Below, in pieces: positions 1 through 6,116 of a DNA stretch of 6,116 bases. A program made the position numbers and the translations under genes. The notes under the pieces were generated by a model. That model was given only the letters and a program-made list of their open reading frames with translations, was not told the origin of the DNA and did no database searches. Position 1 is the first letter of the stretch, and every line of letters starts with the position of its first letter. Origin of the DNA: Nitrospirota bacterium (GTDB lineage Bacteria > Nitrospirota > Nitrospiria > Nitrospirales > UBA8639); NCBI GenBank assembly GCA_003235785.1, contig QJYE01000471.1, forward strand, positions 1-6,116. Direction: 5' to 3'.

Positions 1-378
1 AATAAAAACCGGAAATTCGTCTTGAGTGGATTGAGCCTGCCAACTATCTTGCCATCCTTGAATCAGAGCCTGAATTTCCTCGGTGTTTTTATACACATAG
101 CTTTGATTCGAGTTAATCACCGCACTTCTAAGGAAGGGAATCGTGGCTAATTGTTGCGCTTCGTTAATACTCCGAATGATTTGGGTCTCGACTTTACGAG
201 CCACTTCCACAGCGATCCCCTTCATGGTGATCCCGGCAGCTTCCCGAAGTGCGCGTTTTTCTTCGAAATACGTTAAAAGGAGAGAGAGCACGAGGGGCAG
301 AAGACCAACCAGCACCATAGCCAGAATCGTCTTGCCCTTTAACTGGAGGGGAATTCGAAAGCCTGTCACTTTGGTCAC
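1..378 (-). CDS. Membrane-anchored protein, N-terminal part; possible signal-transduction sensor
   Basis: The frame is open from a stop at 432-430 down to position 1, so only the first 126 or so residues are visible and the output domain is missing. The N-terminus has a short basic stretch (RIPLQLKGK), then one strong membrane helix at about residues 17-36. After it comes a helical, charged segment (EEKRALREAAGITMKGIAVEVARKV, read in two halves around residues 39-63), then a region containing LATIPFLRSAV and a Trp-rich stretch (GWQDSW). A single helix followed by an amphipathic extracytoplasmic helix leading into a LATIP-type segment is what Cache-type sensor histidine kinases, diguanylate cyclases or chemoreceptors look like at the N-terminus. 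This is inference from pattern only; the actual function is unknown. The start is uncertain: GTG at 378 is the first usual start codon in frame, but it has no close ribosome binding site. Confidence 0.6.
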   Translation of the reverse strand, partial: MTKVTGFRIPLQLKGKTILAMVLVGLLPLVLSLLLTYFEEKRALREAAGITMKGIAVEVARKVETQIIRSINEAQQLATIPFLRSAVINSNQSYVYKNTEEIQALIQGWQDSWQAQSTQDEFPVFI

Positions 379-411
379 ATCACAATAACCATAAAGCAGG
401 ACATACCTCCT
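375..411 (-). promoter_or_regulatory. Ribosome binding site and overlapping mini-ORF before the partial membrane gene
   Basis: A strong AGGAGG (411-406) lies 27 bases before the GTG at 378. Between them is a nine-codon mini-ORF starting at ATG 404 (an internal ATG at 392 is in the same frame), encoding MSCFMVIVM, whose TGA (377-375) overlaps the GTG start in GTGA. This layout would allow coupled re-initiation at the GTG. AGGAGG is only 1 base from the first ATG but 13 from the internal ATG. A CTG at 399 in the main gene's frame has ideal 6-base spacing and is another possible start. Confidence 0.4.
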
Positions 412-469
412 GAAAGGATTTACATGGCGTTAGCCCTTTTTCCGACTACCAAGAAATGGAACGACAGGA

Positions 470-1390
470 TTATTTGCCCCGGCTTAATAATTTTCCTTCA
501 GCCCCTGGCCAGAGGAGAAGGAGTGGGCTCGCCACGAAAATAGAGGAATAAGTCCCCACGATTACCCCTAAGAGCAGCGCTAAGGAAAAGTCATGCAGGA
601 CCTCACCACCCCAAAGGGTTAATGGCACAAGCACCAAAACGACCGTCAAGGTGGTCACCAACGTACGACTTAAGACTTGATTAATCCCCTTGTTAATGAT
701 TTCAATAACCGTTTCCCGCCGCCGCCGCCGGAGATTTTCGCGAATTCGGTCGAACACCACGACTGTATCGGTCAACGAATACCCTGCCAGCGTGAGTAAC
801 GCCGTCACGACCAACAAGGTAATCTCCTTATTCAACAGGAAATAAATCCCCAACACCACAAGCACATCATGAAAAGTGGCAATCGCCGCAGCCACGCCAA
901 AACGAAACTCAAAGCGAACGGCAACATAGAGAATAATCCCGACAAGCGAAAGTAAGATCGCAATCAGTGCGTCTTCTTGAAGTTTTTTCCCAATGGTTGG
1001 ACCAATGGATGAACTCGAATCAACCACAAAGCCATGATTAGGAAATTCCGCCTGAAACGCCTCAATAATCTGCTTGCTGATTTCATCTTCAATGGTGGTT
1101 TGCGTTTTGACTCGAATAAGAATTTTCTGATCTTGAGGAAATTCTTGCAACTCGGCTTCACTCAAGCCATGAACCTGCAACGCCTTTCGGGCTTCTTCAA
1201 TACCCAACGGTTGGTCAAATTTGAGTTGAACAGCCGTTCCTCCGGCAAAATCAATTCCCAAATTGGCCCACCCGATGAGAATCCCGAATGCAGCCACAAG
1301 ACCGAGGGCAACCAATACGCCCGATACGGCAAAGGCAATGTTCCGCTTTCCCATAAAATCAACAGAGGTATTTCCCAATATTTCCATCAT
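470..1390 (-). CDS. secF: Protein translocase subunit SecF
   Basis: Partner of SecD in the inner membrane and part of the same proton-driven export motor. It has 306 residues, typical length. The first membrane helix is at about 18-40, followed by GIDFAGGTA (45-53), a periplasmic P1 domain, the family motif GPTIGKKL (130-137), and five helices. HDV (174-176) and LAGYSLTDTVVVFDRIREN (201-219) carry the conserved Asp208 and Asp214. The last helices include SRTLVTTLTV and the ending LLLLWPG. A run of five arginines (221-225) lies in the cytoplasmic loop after the DRIRENL motif. An in-frame TAG shortly upstream limits the start to the tandem ATG-ATG at 1390/1387; AGGAG lies 12-15 bases before these. 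The gene is 37 bases downstream of secD and intact. Confidence 0.97.
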   Translation of the reverse strand: MMEILGNTSVDFMGKRNIAFAVSGVLVALGLVAAFGILIGWANLGIDFAGGTAVQLKFDQPLGIEEARKALQVHGLSEAELQEFPQDQKILIRVKTQTTIEDEISKQIIEAFQAEFPNHGFVVDSSSSIGPTIGKKLQEDALIAILLSLVGIILYVAVRFEFRFGVAAAIATFHDVLVVLGIYFLLNKEITLLVVTALLTLAGYSLTDTVVVFDRIRENLRRRRRETVIEIINKGINQVLSRTLVTTLTVVLVLVPLTLWGGEVLHDFSLALLLGVIVGTYSSIFVASPLLLLWPGAEGKLLSRGK

Positions 1391-1402
1391 GGCCGAATCA
1401 TG

Positions 1403-1407
1403 CTCCT
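1403..1407 (-). promoter_or_regulatory. Ribosome binding site of secF
   Basis: AGGAG on the minus strand, 12 bases before the ATG at 1390 and 15 before the second ATG at 1387. It is the only good match to the 16S rRNA tail in the 37-base secD-secF gap. An ATG 1 base after it opens a four-codon frame ending in a TGA that overlaps the secF start. Confidence 0.55.
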
Positions 1408-1427
1408 ATACATTATTCTCTCTCTGC

Positions 1428-3062
1428 TTAAATACTTAGGGTTTCCAATTTTCGACGATTCATAAAATCAAAGACCACTTTGGTCCCCACAAACGCCGTA
1501 AATAAATTAATCCCAATACCCAGGCATAAGGTCACGGCAAACCCCTTAATAGGACCCGTTCCAAATAGAAAGAGGGCCAGCCCAGTGATTAAGGTGGTCA
1601 CATGTGCATCCACAATCGTCAAAAACGCCTTTTCAAATCCCGCATCCACGGCAAGACGAACGGGACTCCCCTGACGCAATTCTTCCCGAATTCGCTCAAA
1701 AATCAGCACATTGGAATCCACGCCCATCCCAATGGTTAAAATAATCCCGGCAATGCCCGGCAGGGTTAAGGTGGCATTCAATCCTGACAATGCCCCCAAT
1801 AGGCCGATCAGATTCAACGCCAATGCCATATTGGCAATCAACCCAGAAAGACGGTAATACACGATCATGAAAATCAAGACCAGAGCACCAGCGATCACCG
1901 TAGTGCGCAACCCCTTCTCAATGGAATCTTTCCCCAGTGAAGGCCCCACCGTTAAATCCTGCAACGTTTTGAGCGGAGCCGGCAGGGCGCCAGCCCGGAG
2001 AACGACAGCCAGATCATTGGCTTCATTTGTGGTAAACGTCCCGCTGATCACGGCACGCCCGCCACTAATACGCTCATTGATCCTGGGAGCGGAATACACC
2101 TTCCCGTCCAACACAATCGCCATCCGTTTTCCCACGTTGGCTGCGGTCACTAAATCAAATTCCTGCGCACCTTTACTATCAAAAGTCACGCTCACAATAG
2201 GTTCGTTGAAATCCCCAATCGTTACTCGTGCATCTTGCAGAAGGTCACCAATTAAGGCCGCATCCTTTTTCACCAGATAGGGAATGCTATAGGTCGAACC
2301 ATCCAGCTCTTCTTCAACTGATTCAAATAAAATTTCCGATCCTTCTGGAATTTTTCCGGAAAATTCTTGGCGGAGCTTTTCTTCCTGGCCTTTTTCTACC
2401 TGCGGTGGGAAATCTAACGCCACCTTCGATTCATCCAACATTTTGAATTCCAGTAAGGCCGTTTTTTGGATGAGATCTTTGGCCCGCTGCGGATCCTGGA
2501 CCCCCGGCAATTGAATGGCAATTTGATTGAGCCCCAATCGCTGAATCAGCGGTTCAGCGACACCAAATTGGTCAATGCGATTTCGAATGGTCTCAAGCGC
2601 TTGATTAATGGCAGAGGTTTTGATTCGTTCAACATCCTCCGGGCGCAATTCATACTCAAGCCGTGTGCCAGAACTCTTCTCCGAAACAAAGGAGGGAAAC
2701 GCCTCATCCAGCAACGCCTGCACCTCCCCCACATCCGAATCCTTTTGTACATCAATCGTCAAACGATTTAAGCCATCGCGATTGACGCCATCCACTGCAA
2801 GAGCTTTTTCCGCCAAGAGGTCCTCTATCGCCTTTCGCGAACGATCAACGGCAATCTCTACAGCTCGATCCTCTTCCACTTCTAAGACCATATGGATTCC
2901 GCCCTGCAGGTCCAACCCCAATGACAAGCCACGGTGACTCAGAATATGTTTCACGCCCTCAGGTAACGATTGATACAGTGCTGGGAAGGAAGGCAAAGCC
3001 AGAATGCAGGACACCACGGTTACCGCAAGAAGGAGAAGAAATCTCCCACGAAGTTTTTTCAT
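1428..3062 (-). CDS. secD: Protein translocase subunit SecD
   Basis: Inner-membrane RND-family subunit that, with SecF, uses proton-motive force to pull exported proteins across after SecA-driven translocation. It has 544 residues, normal for a SecD without the longer gammaproteobacterial head. The first membrane helix is at about residues 8-25. LGLDLQGG (48-55) follows. The large periplasmic P1 region includes ETIRNRIDQFGVAEP (157-171), the LPGV motif (185-188), and a head subdomain ending in GRAVISGTF (335-343) and LRAGALPAPL. Five more helices lie at about 386-404, 408-428, 433-453, 482-501 and 506-528. GVDSNVLIFERIREE (447-461) holds Asp449, equivalent to the conserved charged Asp of E. 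coli SecD used in proton-dependent movement. The start is the ATG at 3062, overlapping the yajC stop, with GGGAGG 3 bases upstream. The gene is intact. Confidence 0.97.
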   Translation of the reverse strand: MKKLRGRFLLLLAVTVVSCILALPSFPALYQSLPEGVKHILSHRGLSLGLDLQGGIHMVLEVEEDRAVEIAVDRSRKAIEDLLAEKALAVDGVNRDGLNRLTIDVQKDSDVGEVQALLDEAFPSFVSEKSSGTRLEYELRPEDVERIKTSAINQALETIRNRIDQFGVAEPLIQRLGLNQIAIQLPGVQDPQRAKDLIQKTALLEFKMLDESKVALDFPPQVEKGQEEKLRQEFSGKIPEGSEILFESVEEELDGSTYSIPYLVKKDAALIGDLLQDARVTIGDFNEPIVSVTFDSKGAQEFDLVTAANVGKRMAIVLDGKVYSAPRINERISGGRAVISGTFTTNEANDLAVVLRAGALPAPLKTLQDLTVGPSLGKDSIEKGLRTTVIAGALVLIFMIVYYRLSGLIANMALALNLIGLLGALSGLNATLTLPGIAGIILTIGMGVDSNVLIFERIREELRQGSPVRLAVDAGFEKAFLTIVDAHVTTLITGLALFLFGTGPIKGFAVTLCLGIGINLFTAFVGTKVVFDFMNRRKLETLSI

Positions 3063-3391
3063 TGACCTCCCTCTCCACTTGTTGAACGAATACTGGAAAC
3101 ATGATCGCGTTGCAGCCGTATCTTGGTATTATCGGCCACTTGCAATGTCACGGTGTCTTTATCCAAATTAGTCACCGTCCCCCAAATCCCTGAGGATGTG
3201 ATCACCTTATCGCCTTTTGTAAGAGCGTCTAATAATTCTCGTTGTTTTTTTTGCCGGCGTTGTTGAGGCAAAATCAGCAAAAAATAAAAGACGATAAAAA
3301 TCAAAAGAAATGGAATCAGGGATAACAACCCCGCTGATGTAGCGGGCCCTGCCCCTTCTGTTTGAGCCCAGGCTTGCGAGACGAAATCCAT
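3059..3391 (-). CDS. yajC: Sec translocon accessory protein YajC
   Basis: Small inner-membrane protein that associates with SecD and SecF and through them with SecYEG. The product is 110 residues, the same as E. coli YajC. The N-terminus contains AWAQ, common in the family. A single membrane helix covers about residues 21-41 and is followed by the signature LPQQRRQKK (41-49) and a cytoplasmic beta-rich domain with GDKVITSSGIWGTV (60-73). I chose the ATG at 3391 because GAGG lies 5 bases upstream and the length matches. The frame stays open to a TTG at 3436 overlapping the tgt stop, but the 15 extra residues have no family resemblance and no clear ribosome binding site. Its stop overlaps the secD start by 4 bases, which points to translational coupling. 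Confidence 0.95.
   Translation of the reverse strand: MDFVSQAWAQTEGAGPATSAGLLSLIPFLLIFIVFYFLLILPQQRRQKKQRELLDALTKGDKVITSSGIWGTVTNLDKDTVTLQVADNTKIRLQRDHVSSIRSTSGEGGQ
3066..3071 (-). promoter_or_regulatory. Ribosome binding site of secD inside the end of yajC
   Basis: GGGAGG on the minus strand, 3 bases before the secD ATG, embedded in the Gly codons of the yajC C-terminus. Together with the ATGA overlap of stop and start it supports coupled translation of yajC and secD. Confidence 0.7.
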
Positions 3392-3396
3392 ACCTA

Positions 3397-3400
3397 CCTC
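3397..3400 (-). promoter_or_regulatory. Ribosome binding site that decides the yajC start
   Basis: GAGG on the minus strand, 5 bases before the ATG at 3391. It supports this ATG over the upstream TTG at 3436. Confidence 0.7.
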
Positions 3401-3432
3401 AAATTGATGACAAGTTGTGGAACATAAGGCAA

Positions 3433-4611
3433 TCAATCCACCGAGGCTCGAACAAGCGCCTCACTGGCATCCGATTCGCGACGGCGATAAAAATCTTTCC
3501 GATATTCCTCGAATCGATTCTGTCTGATCGCCTGGCGCAACTCAGACATAAGCCTCCCATAATACCAAAGATTATGCACAGTATTCAGTCGCACACCTAA
3601 CATTTCTTGGGAAATAAATAAATGCCGCAAATAGGCCCGTGAAAACCGTTGACACACGGGGCAGTCACAATCGGCATCAATTGGGTTAGGATCGTTGGTA
3701 TAACGGGCCTGCTTGATCAGGACCCGCCCCGTCGAGGTAAAGAGCCACCCCGTTCGTCCATGCCTGGTGGGGATCACGCAATCAAATAAATCCAATCCTC
3801 GGGCCACCCCTTCCACAAGATCTTCAGGGAGTCCCACTCCCATAAGGTAACGGGGACGATCAGGAGGAAGCTGGCTAACCACCGTTTCAATCATTTCAAG
3901 CATGGCAGGCTTTTCTTCACCTAATGAGAGGCCACCAAGGGCATAGCCATCCATATCCAAATCCACCAACTCCTGAGTGGATTCCTTCCTCAATTCTGGA
4001 AACACGCCGCCCTGAACTATCCCGAACAGCCATTGATGGGCCTTTTTGGGGACATCCACGCAACGCTTGGCCCAGCGAGTCGTGCGCTTCACGGCTTCTT
4101 GGGCTTGAGGTAGCGTGCATGGAAATGATGGGCAATGATCCAAGACCATCATAATATCCGAACCAAGAGCGACTTGAATGGCTATGCTTTTTTCAGGTGT
4201 GAGCAGATGCCATTCTCCATTGATATGCGACTGAAATTTCACGCCCTCTTCAGCAATCTTACAAAGCTTGGCCAGACTGACCATTTGATAGCCCCCACTA
4301 TCCGTCAAAATCCCTCCAGGCCATTGCATAAAGGCATGCAAGCCTCCATGAGATTCAATCAGCTCATGCCCGGGTCGAAGAAATAAATGGTAGGCGTTGG
4401 CCAGAATCATCTGAAATCCGCAATCGCGAACTTCCTCGGGGTGCAAACCTTTGACCGTCCCTTGTGACCCCACCGGCATAAAGGCTGGAGTTTCAATCTC
4501 CCCATGTGAGGTGGACAATAGTCCGACGCGAGCTCCAGATGCAGTAGTCTGATGTACCTGAAAACGATTCGGGTCGAGCGAGGGAGTAGATGGCTGTGCA
4601 GATAAAGACAT
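3433..4611 (-). CDS. tgt: Queuine/preQ1 tRNA-guanine transglycosylase
   Basis: Swaps guanine-34 in the anticodon of tRNAs for Asp, Asn, His and Tyr for the queuosine precursor preQ1 (bacterial reaction). At 392 residues it has normal length and forms one TIM-barrel domain. By comparison with the well-studied Zymomonas enzyme, visible key residues are Asp104 in DSGGYQ (general acid/base), Asp158 and Cys160 in LDHC (base recognition), Gln200 in GIVQGG, Gly226-Gly227-Leu228, Met257 in LMGVG, and nucleophile Asp277 in FDCVIPTR. The structural zinc site is Cys315, Cys317, Cys320 and His346. The first 15 residues are a short Ser/Pro-rich extension before the usual RFQV start. No later Met or other start codon suits the family alignment, so the ATG at 4611 is kept, although only a weak ribosome binding site is visible. 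Unusual residues near the active site are listed as a finding. queA is not adjacent. Confidence 0.96.
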   Translation of the reverse strand: MSLSAQPSTPSLDPNRFQVHQTTASGARVGLLSTSHGEIETPAFMPVGSQGTVKGLHPEEVRDCGFQMILANAYHLFLRPGHELIESHGGLHAFMQWPGGILTDSGGYQMVSLAKLCKIAEEGVKFQSHINGEWHLLTPEKSIAIQVALGSDIMMVLDHCPSFPCTLPQAQEAVKRTTRWAKRCVDVPKKAHQWLFGIVQGGVFPELRKESTQELVDLDMDGYALGGLSLGEEKPAMLEMIETVVSQLPPDRPRYLMGVGLPEDLVEGVARGLDLFDCVIPTRHGRTGWLFTSTGRVLIKQARYTNDPNPIDADCDCPVCQRFSRAYLRHLFISQEMLGVRLNTVHNLWYYGRLMSELRQAIRQNRFEEYRKDFYRRRESDASEALVRASVD

Positions 4612-4634
4612 GGGGCTTGGCCTATAATCAGTCG

Positions 4635-6116
4635 TTACATTTTTTCTGGAGCAGAAAGCCCTAGGAGGGTCAGTCCATTACGAAGAACAGTCTGCACTTG
4701 TTGCAGCAAGGCCAAGCGTGCAGCCGTCAAAGCAGGTGTGAGGGAGGCATGAACGGATTCAGCACCAAGGGCCTTCTCATTCGCCTCCAATTGGAGACCC
4801 CGAGATCCATCTTCAGATTTGACCGCTTTCTCCATGAGCGGGAGAACCCGATTCTTGTTGTAATAGGAATGAAATTGTGCTGCAAGCTCTTGCAGATAAA
4901 ACGTTACACGATGGGGCTCTAACGCCAGGGCACTGGCTTCAATGATCAAGGGATATTGCGCCAGCATTTTGATGAGCCCTAATTCTTCCTCCTGAAGCAG
5001 TAACGTCTGATCAACATCCTGAATAGACGAGAGCGGCACGTGGCGCTCATGGGCCATTCGAAACACACTCGCTAATCGGGCATGGGCATACTGCACATAA
5101 TAGACCGGATTATCCGAAGACTGTCGCTTCGCCAATTCTATATCAAAGTCTAAATGAGAATCAGCCCGCCGCATTAAAAAGAAAAACTTCGCCGCATCAG
5201 ATCCAACTTCCTCGACCACCTCACGAAGGGTCACAAATTCTCCGGTCCGTTTGGACATCTCAATCTTCTGCGTTCCTCGCAGTAAGTTCACCATTTGCAC
5301 TAACACGACCCTTAGCGACTCTTTCTCGCGGCCAAAAGCCTGTACGGTGGCCTCCATTCGAGGAATATATCCGTGATGGTCAGCGCCCCAGATATTAATG
5401 AGGGTATCAAATTTCCGTGCCAATTTGTCACGATGATAGGCCATATCCGCAGCCAAATAGGTATAGCTTCCATCCTGTTTTTTGACCACTCGATCTTTTT
5501 CATCACCAAAAGCCGAAGAACGAAACCACCAGGCTCCGTTTTCTTCCTTCACCAGGCCTCGCTCCATCAATTCATCCAACGTCGCCTGAACCAGTCCTTG
5601 AGCATGTAGTGACGCCTCACTAAACCACGTCTCAAACTGAACTCCAAAGGTGGCCAGATCATCCTTAATGCGATCTAACAGAATCTGACTGGCCACTTGA
5701 GCGCAAATTGTTTCGGCCAATTCTGGCGAGTTCTCCAATAATGTCTGTCCATGGGTGCAGGCGACAGTTTCCCCTAAAGCTCGGATATAGTCTCCATGAT
5801 ACCCATCTTCAGGAAAGGCTACTTCCTTTCCCCAATATTCTCGATAACGTGCATAAACCGACCGTCCTAATAACTGAACCTGTCGACCGGCATCATTAAT
5901 ATAAAATTCTCGGGAAACGTCAAAGCCCGTAGCAGACAAGAGCGAAGCAATCGCCTGGCCCATCGCGGCGCCTCGTCCATGCCCGACATGTAAAGGGCCA
6001 GTTGGATTCGCACTAACAAACTCCAGAATAATGCGTTTGCTTTTCCCGATGAAGCTCGTTCCATAGGAAGCGCCCTGCTCTTGAATGGTTTCTAATATTT
6101 CAATCCAACGTGTGGG
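4635..6116 (-). CDS. argS: Arginyl-tRNA synthetase, class I (5' end cut by the window)
   Basis: Cytoplasmic enzyme that attaches arginine to tRNA-Arg using ATP. The frame is open to the window edge, so 493 residues are visible and roughly 70-100 N-terminal residues (the tRNA-binding N-domain) lie outside. Visible residue 43-46 is the HVGH form of the class I HIGH motif, inside SANPTGPLHVGHGRG, followed by YINDAG (72-77), GADHHGY (244-250) and the KMSKS equivalent, EMSKR (286-290), followed by TGEFVTL. From about residue 336 the DALR-type helical anticodon-binding domain begins, and the protein ends with the family-typical LLGLSAPEKM. Between RVLPL and LTPALTAARLALL there is an extra segment of about 30 residues that I do not expect in this family. 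The reading frame is otherwise intact. It lies 23 bases upstream of tgt, probably in the same transcript. The family assignment is very secure. Confidence 0.97.
   Translation of the reverse strand, partial: PTRWIEILETIQEQGASYGTSFIGKSKRIILEFVSANPTGPLHVGHGRGAAMGQAIASLLSATGFDVSREFYINDAGRQVQLLGRSVYARYREYWGKEVAFPEDGYHGDYIRALGETVACTHGQTLLENSPELAETICAQVASQILLDRIKDDLATFGVQFETWFSEASLHAQGLVQATLDELMERGLVKEENGAWWFRSSAFGDEKDRVVKKQDGSYTYLAADMAYHRDKLARKFDTLINIWGADHHGYIPRMEATVQAFGREKESLRVVLVQMVNLLRGTQKIEMSKRTGEFVTLREVVEEVGSDAAKFFFLMRRADSHLDFDIELAKRQSSDNPVYYVQYAHARLASVFRMAHERHVPLSSIQDVDQTLLLQEEELGLIKMLAQYPLIIEASALALEPHRVTFYLQELAAQFHSYYNKNRVLPLMEKAVKSEDGSRGLQLEANEKALGAESVHASLTPALTAARLALLQQVQTVLRNGLTLLGLSAPEKM

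Noticed and set aside
143..388. Plus-strand open frame of 81 codons
   Set aside because: It lies antisense to the N-terminus of the partial membrane protein, has no family resemblance, and the minus-strand frame shows a clean membrane helix.
406..419. Small hairpin TCCT-TTC-AGGA covering the AGGAGG before the partial membrane gene
   Set aside because: The stem is only four base pairs with a three-base loop, too weak to claim a regulatory structure.
424..442. GGC-GTTA-GCC inverted repeat followed by a T-run on the plus strand, a terminator-like look
   Set aside because: The stem is three base pairs and the T-run is on the strand opposite to all genes, so it would not terminate secF transcription.
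1034..1465. Plus-strand open frame of 143 codons across the secF start
   Set aside because: It is antisense to secF and the secD-secF gap, with no recognisable motif; the secF frame is certain.
1867..2280. Plus-strand open frame of 137 codons
   Set aside because: It is a shadow of secD, which has strong family motifs through this whole stretch.
3392..3436. Longer yajC from the TTG overlapping the tgt stop
   Set aside because: The 15 additional residues do not look like YajC, and the ATG at 3391 has a good ribosome binding site and gives the standard 110-residue length.

Overview
The window is a densely packed housekeeping stretch from a bacterial chromosome. All real genes lie on the minus strand. 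In transcription order, from high to low coordinates, they are argS (5' part cut off by the window edge), tgt, yajC, secD, secF, and the start of a membrane-anchored protein that runs off the low edge. Base composition looks moderate, close to half GC by eye. The proteins are ordinary bacterial types, and the separate secD and secF with yajC suggest a diderm (Gram-negative type) bacterium. A Nitrospirota or deltaproteobacteria-like source would fit the protein style, but that is an impression and not a demonstrated assignment.

Layout: 6116-4635 holds the catalytic core and C-terminal domain of arginyl-tRNA synthetase. After 23 bases comes tgt (4611-3433), a tRNA-guanine transglycosylase. After 41 bases comes yajC (3391-3059), whose stop overlaps the secD start in ATGA. 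secD (3062-1428) and secF (1390-470) follow with a 37-base gap. A 91-base spacer (469-379) separates secF from the partial membrane protein (378-1).

How they work together: tgt-yajC-secD-secF is the classical linkage known from many bacteria, usually with queA in front. Here argS takes the place directly upstream of tgt. YajC, SecD and SecF form the accessory complex of the SecYEG translocon, which uses proton-motive force to help late steps of protein export. ArgS and Tgt act on tRNA: one charges tRNA-Arg, the other puts the queuosine precursor in the wobble position. The tight spacing suggests one transcript from argS through secF, possibly into the downstream gene, because no convincing terminator is seen after secF.

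I found no mobile element, RNA gene, CRISPR array or defence system. The points worth a second look are small: an insertion near the C-terminus of ArgS, unusual residues next to the active site of Tgt, and two starts (secF and the partial membrane gene) where a mini-ORF overlaps the gene's start codon.
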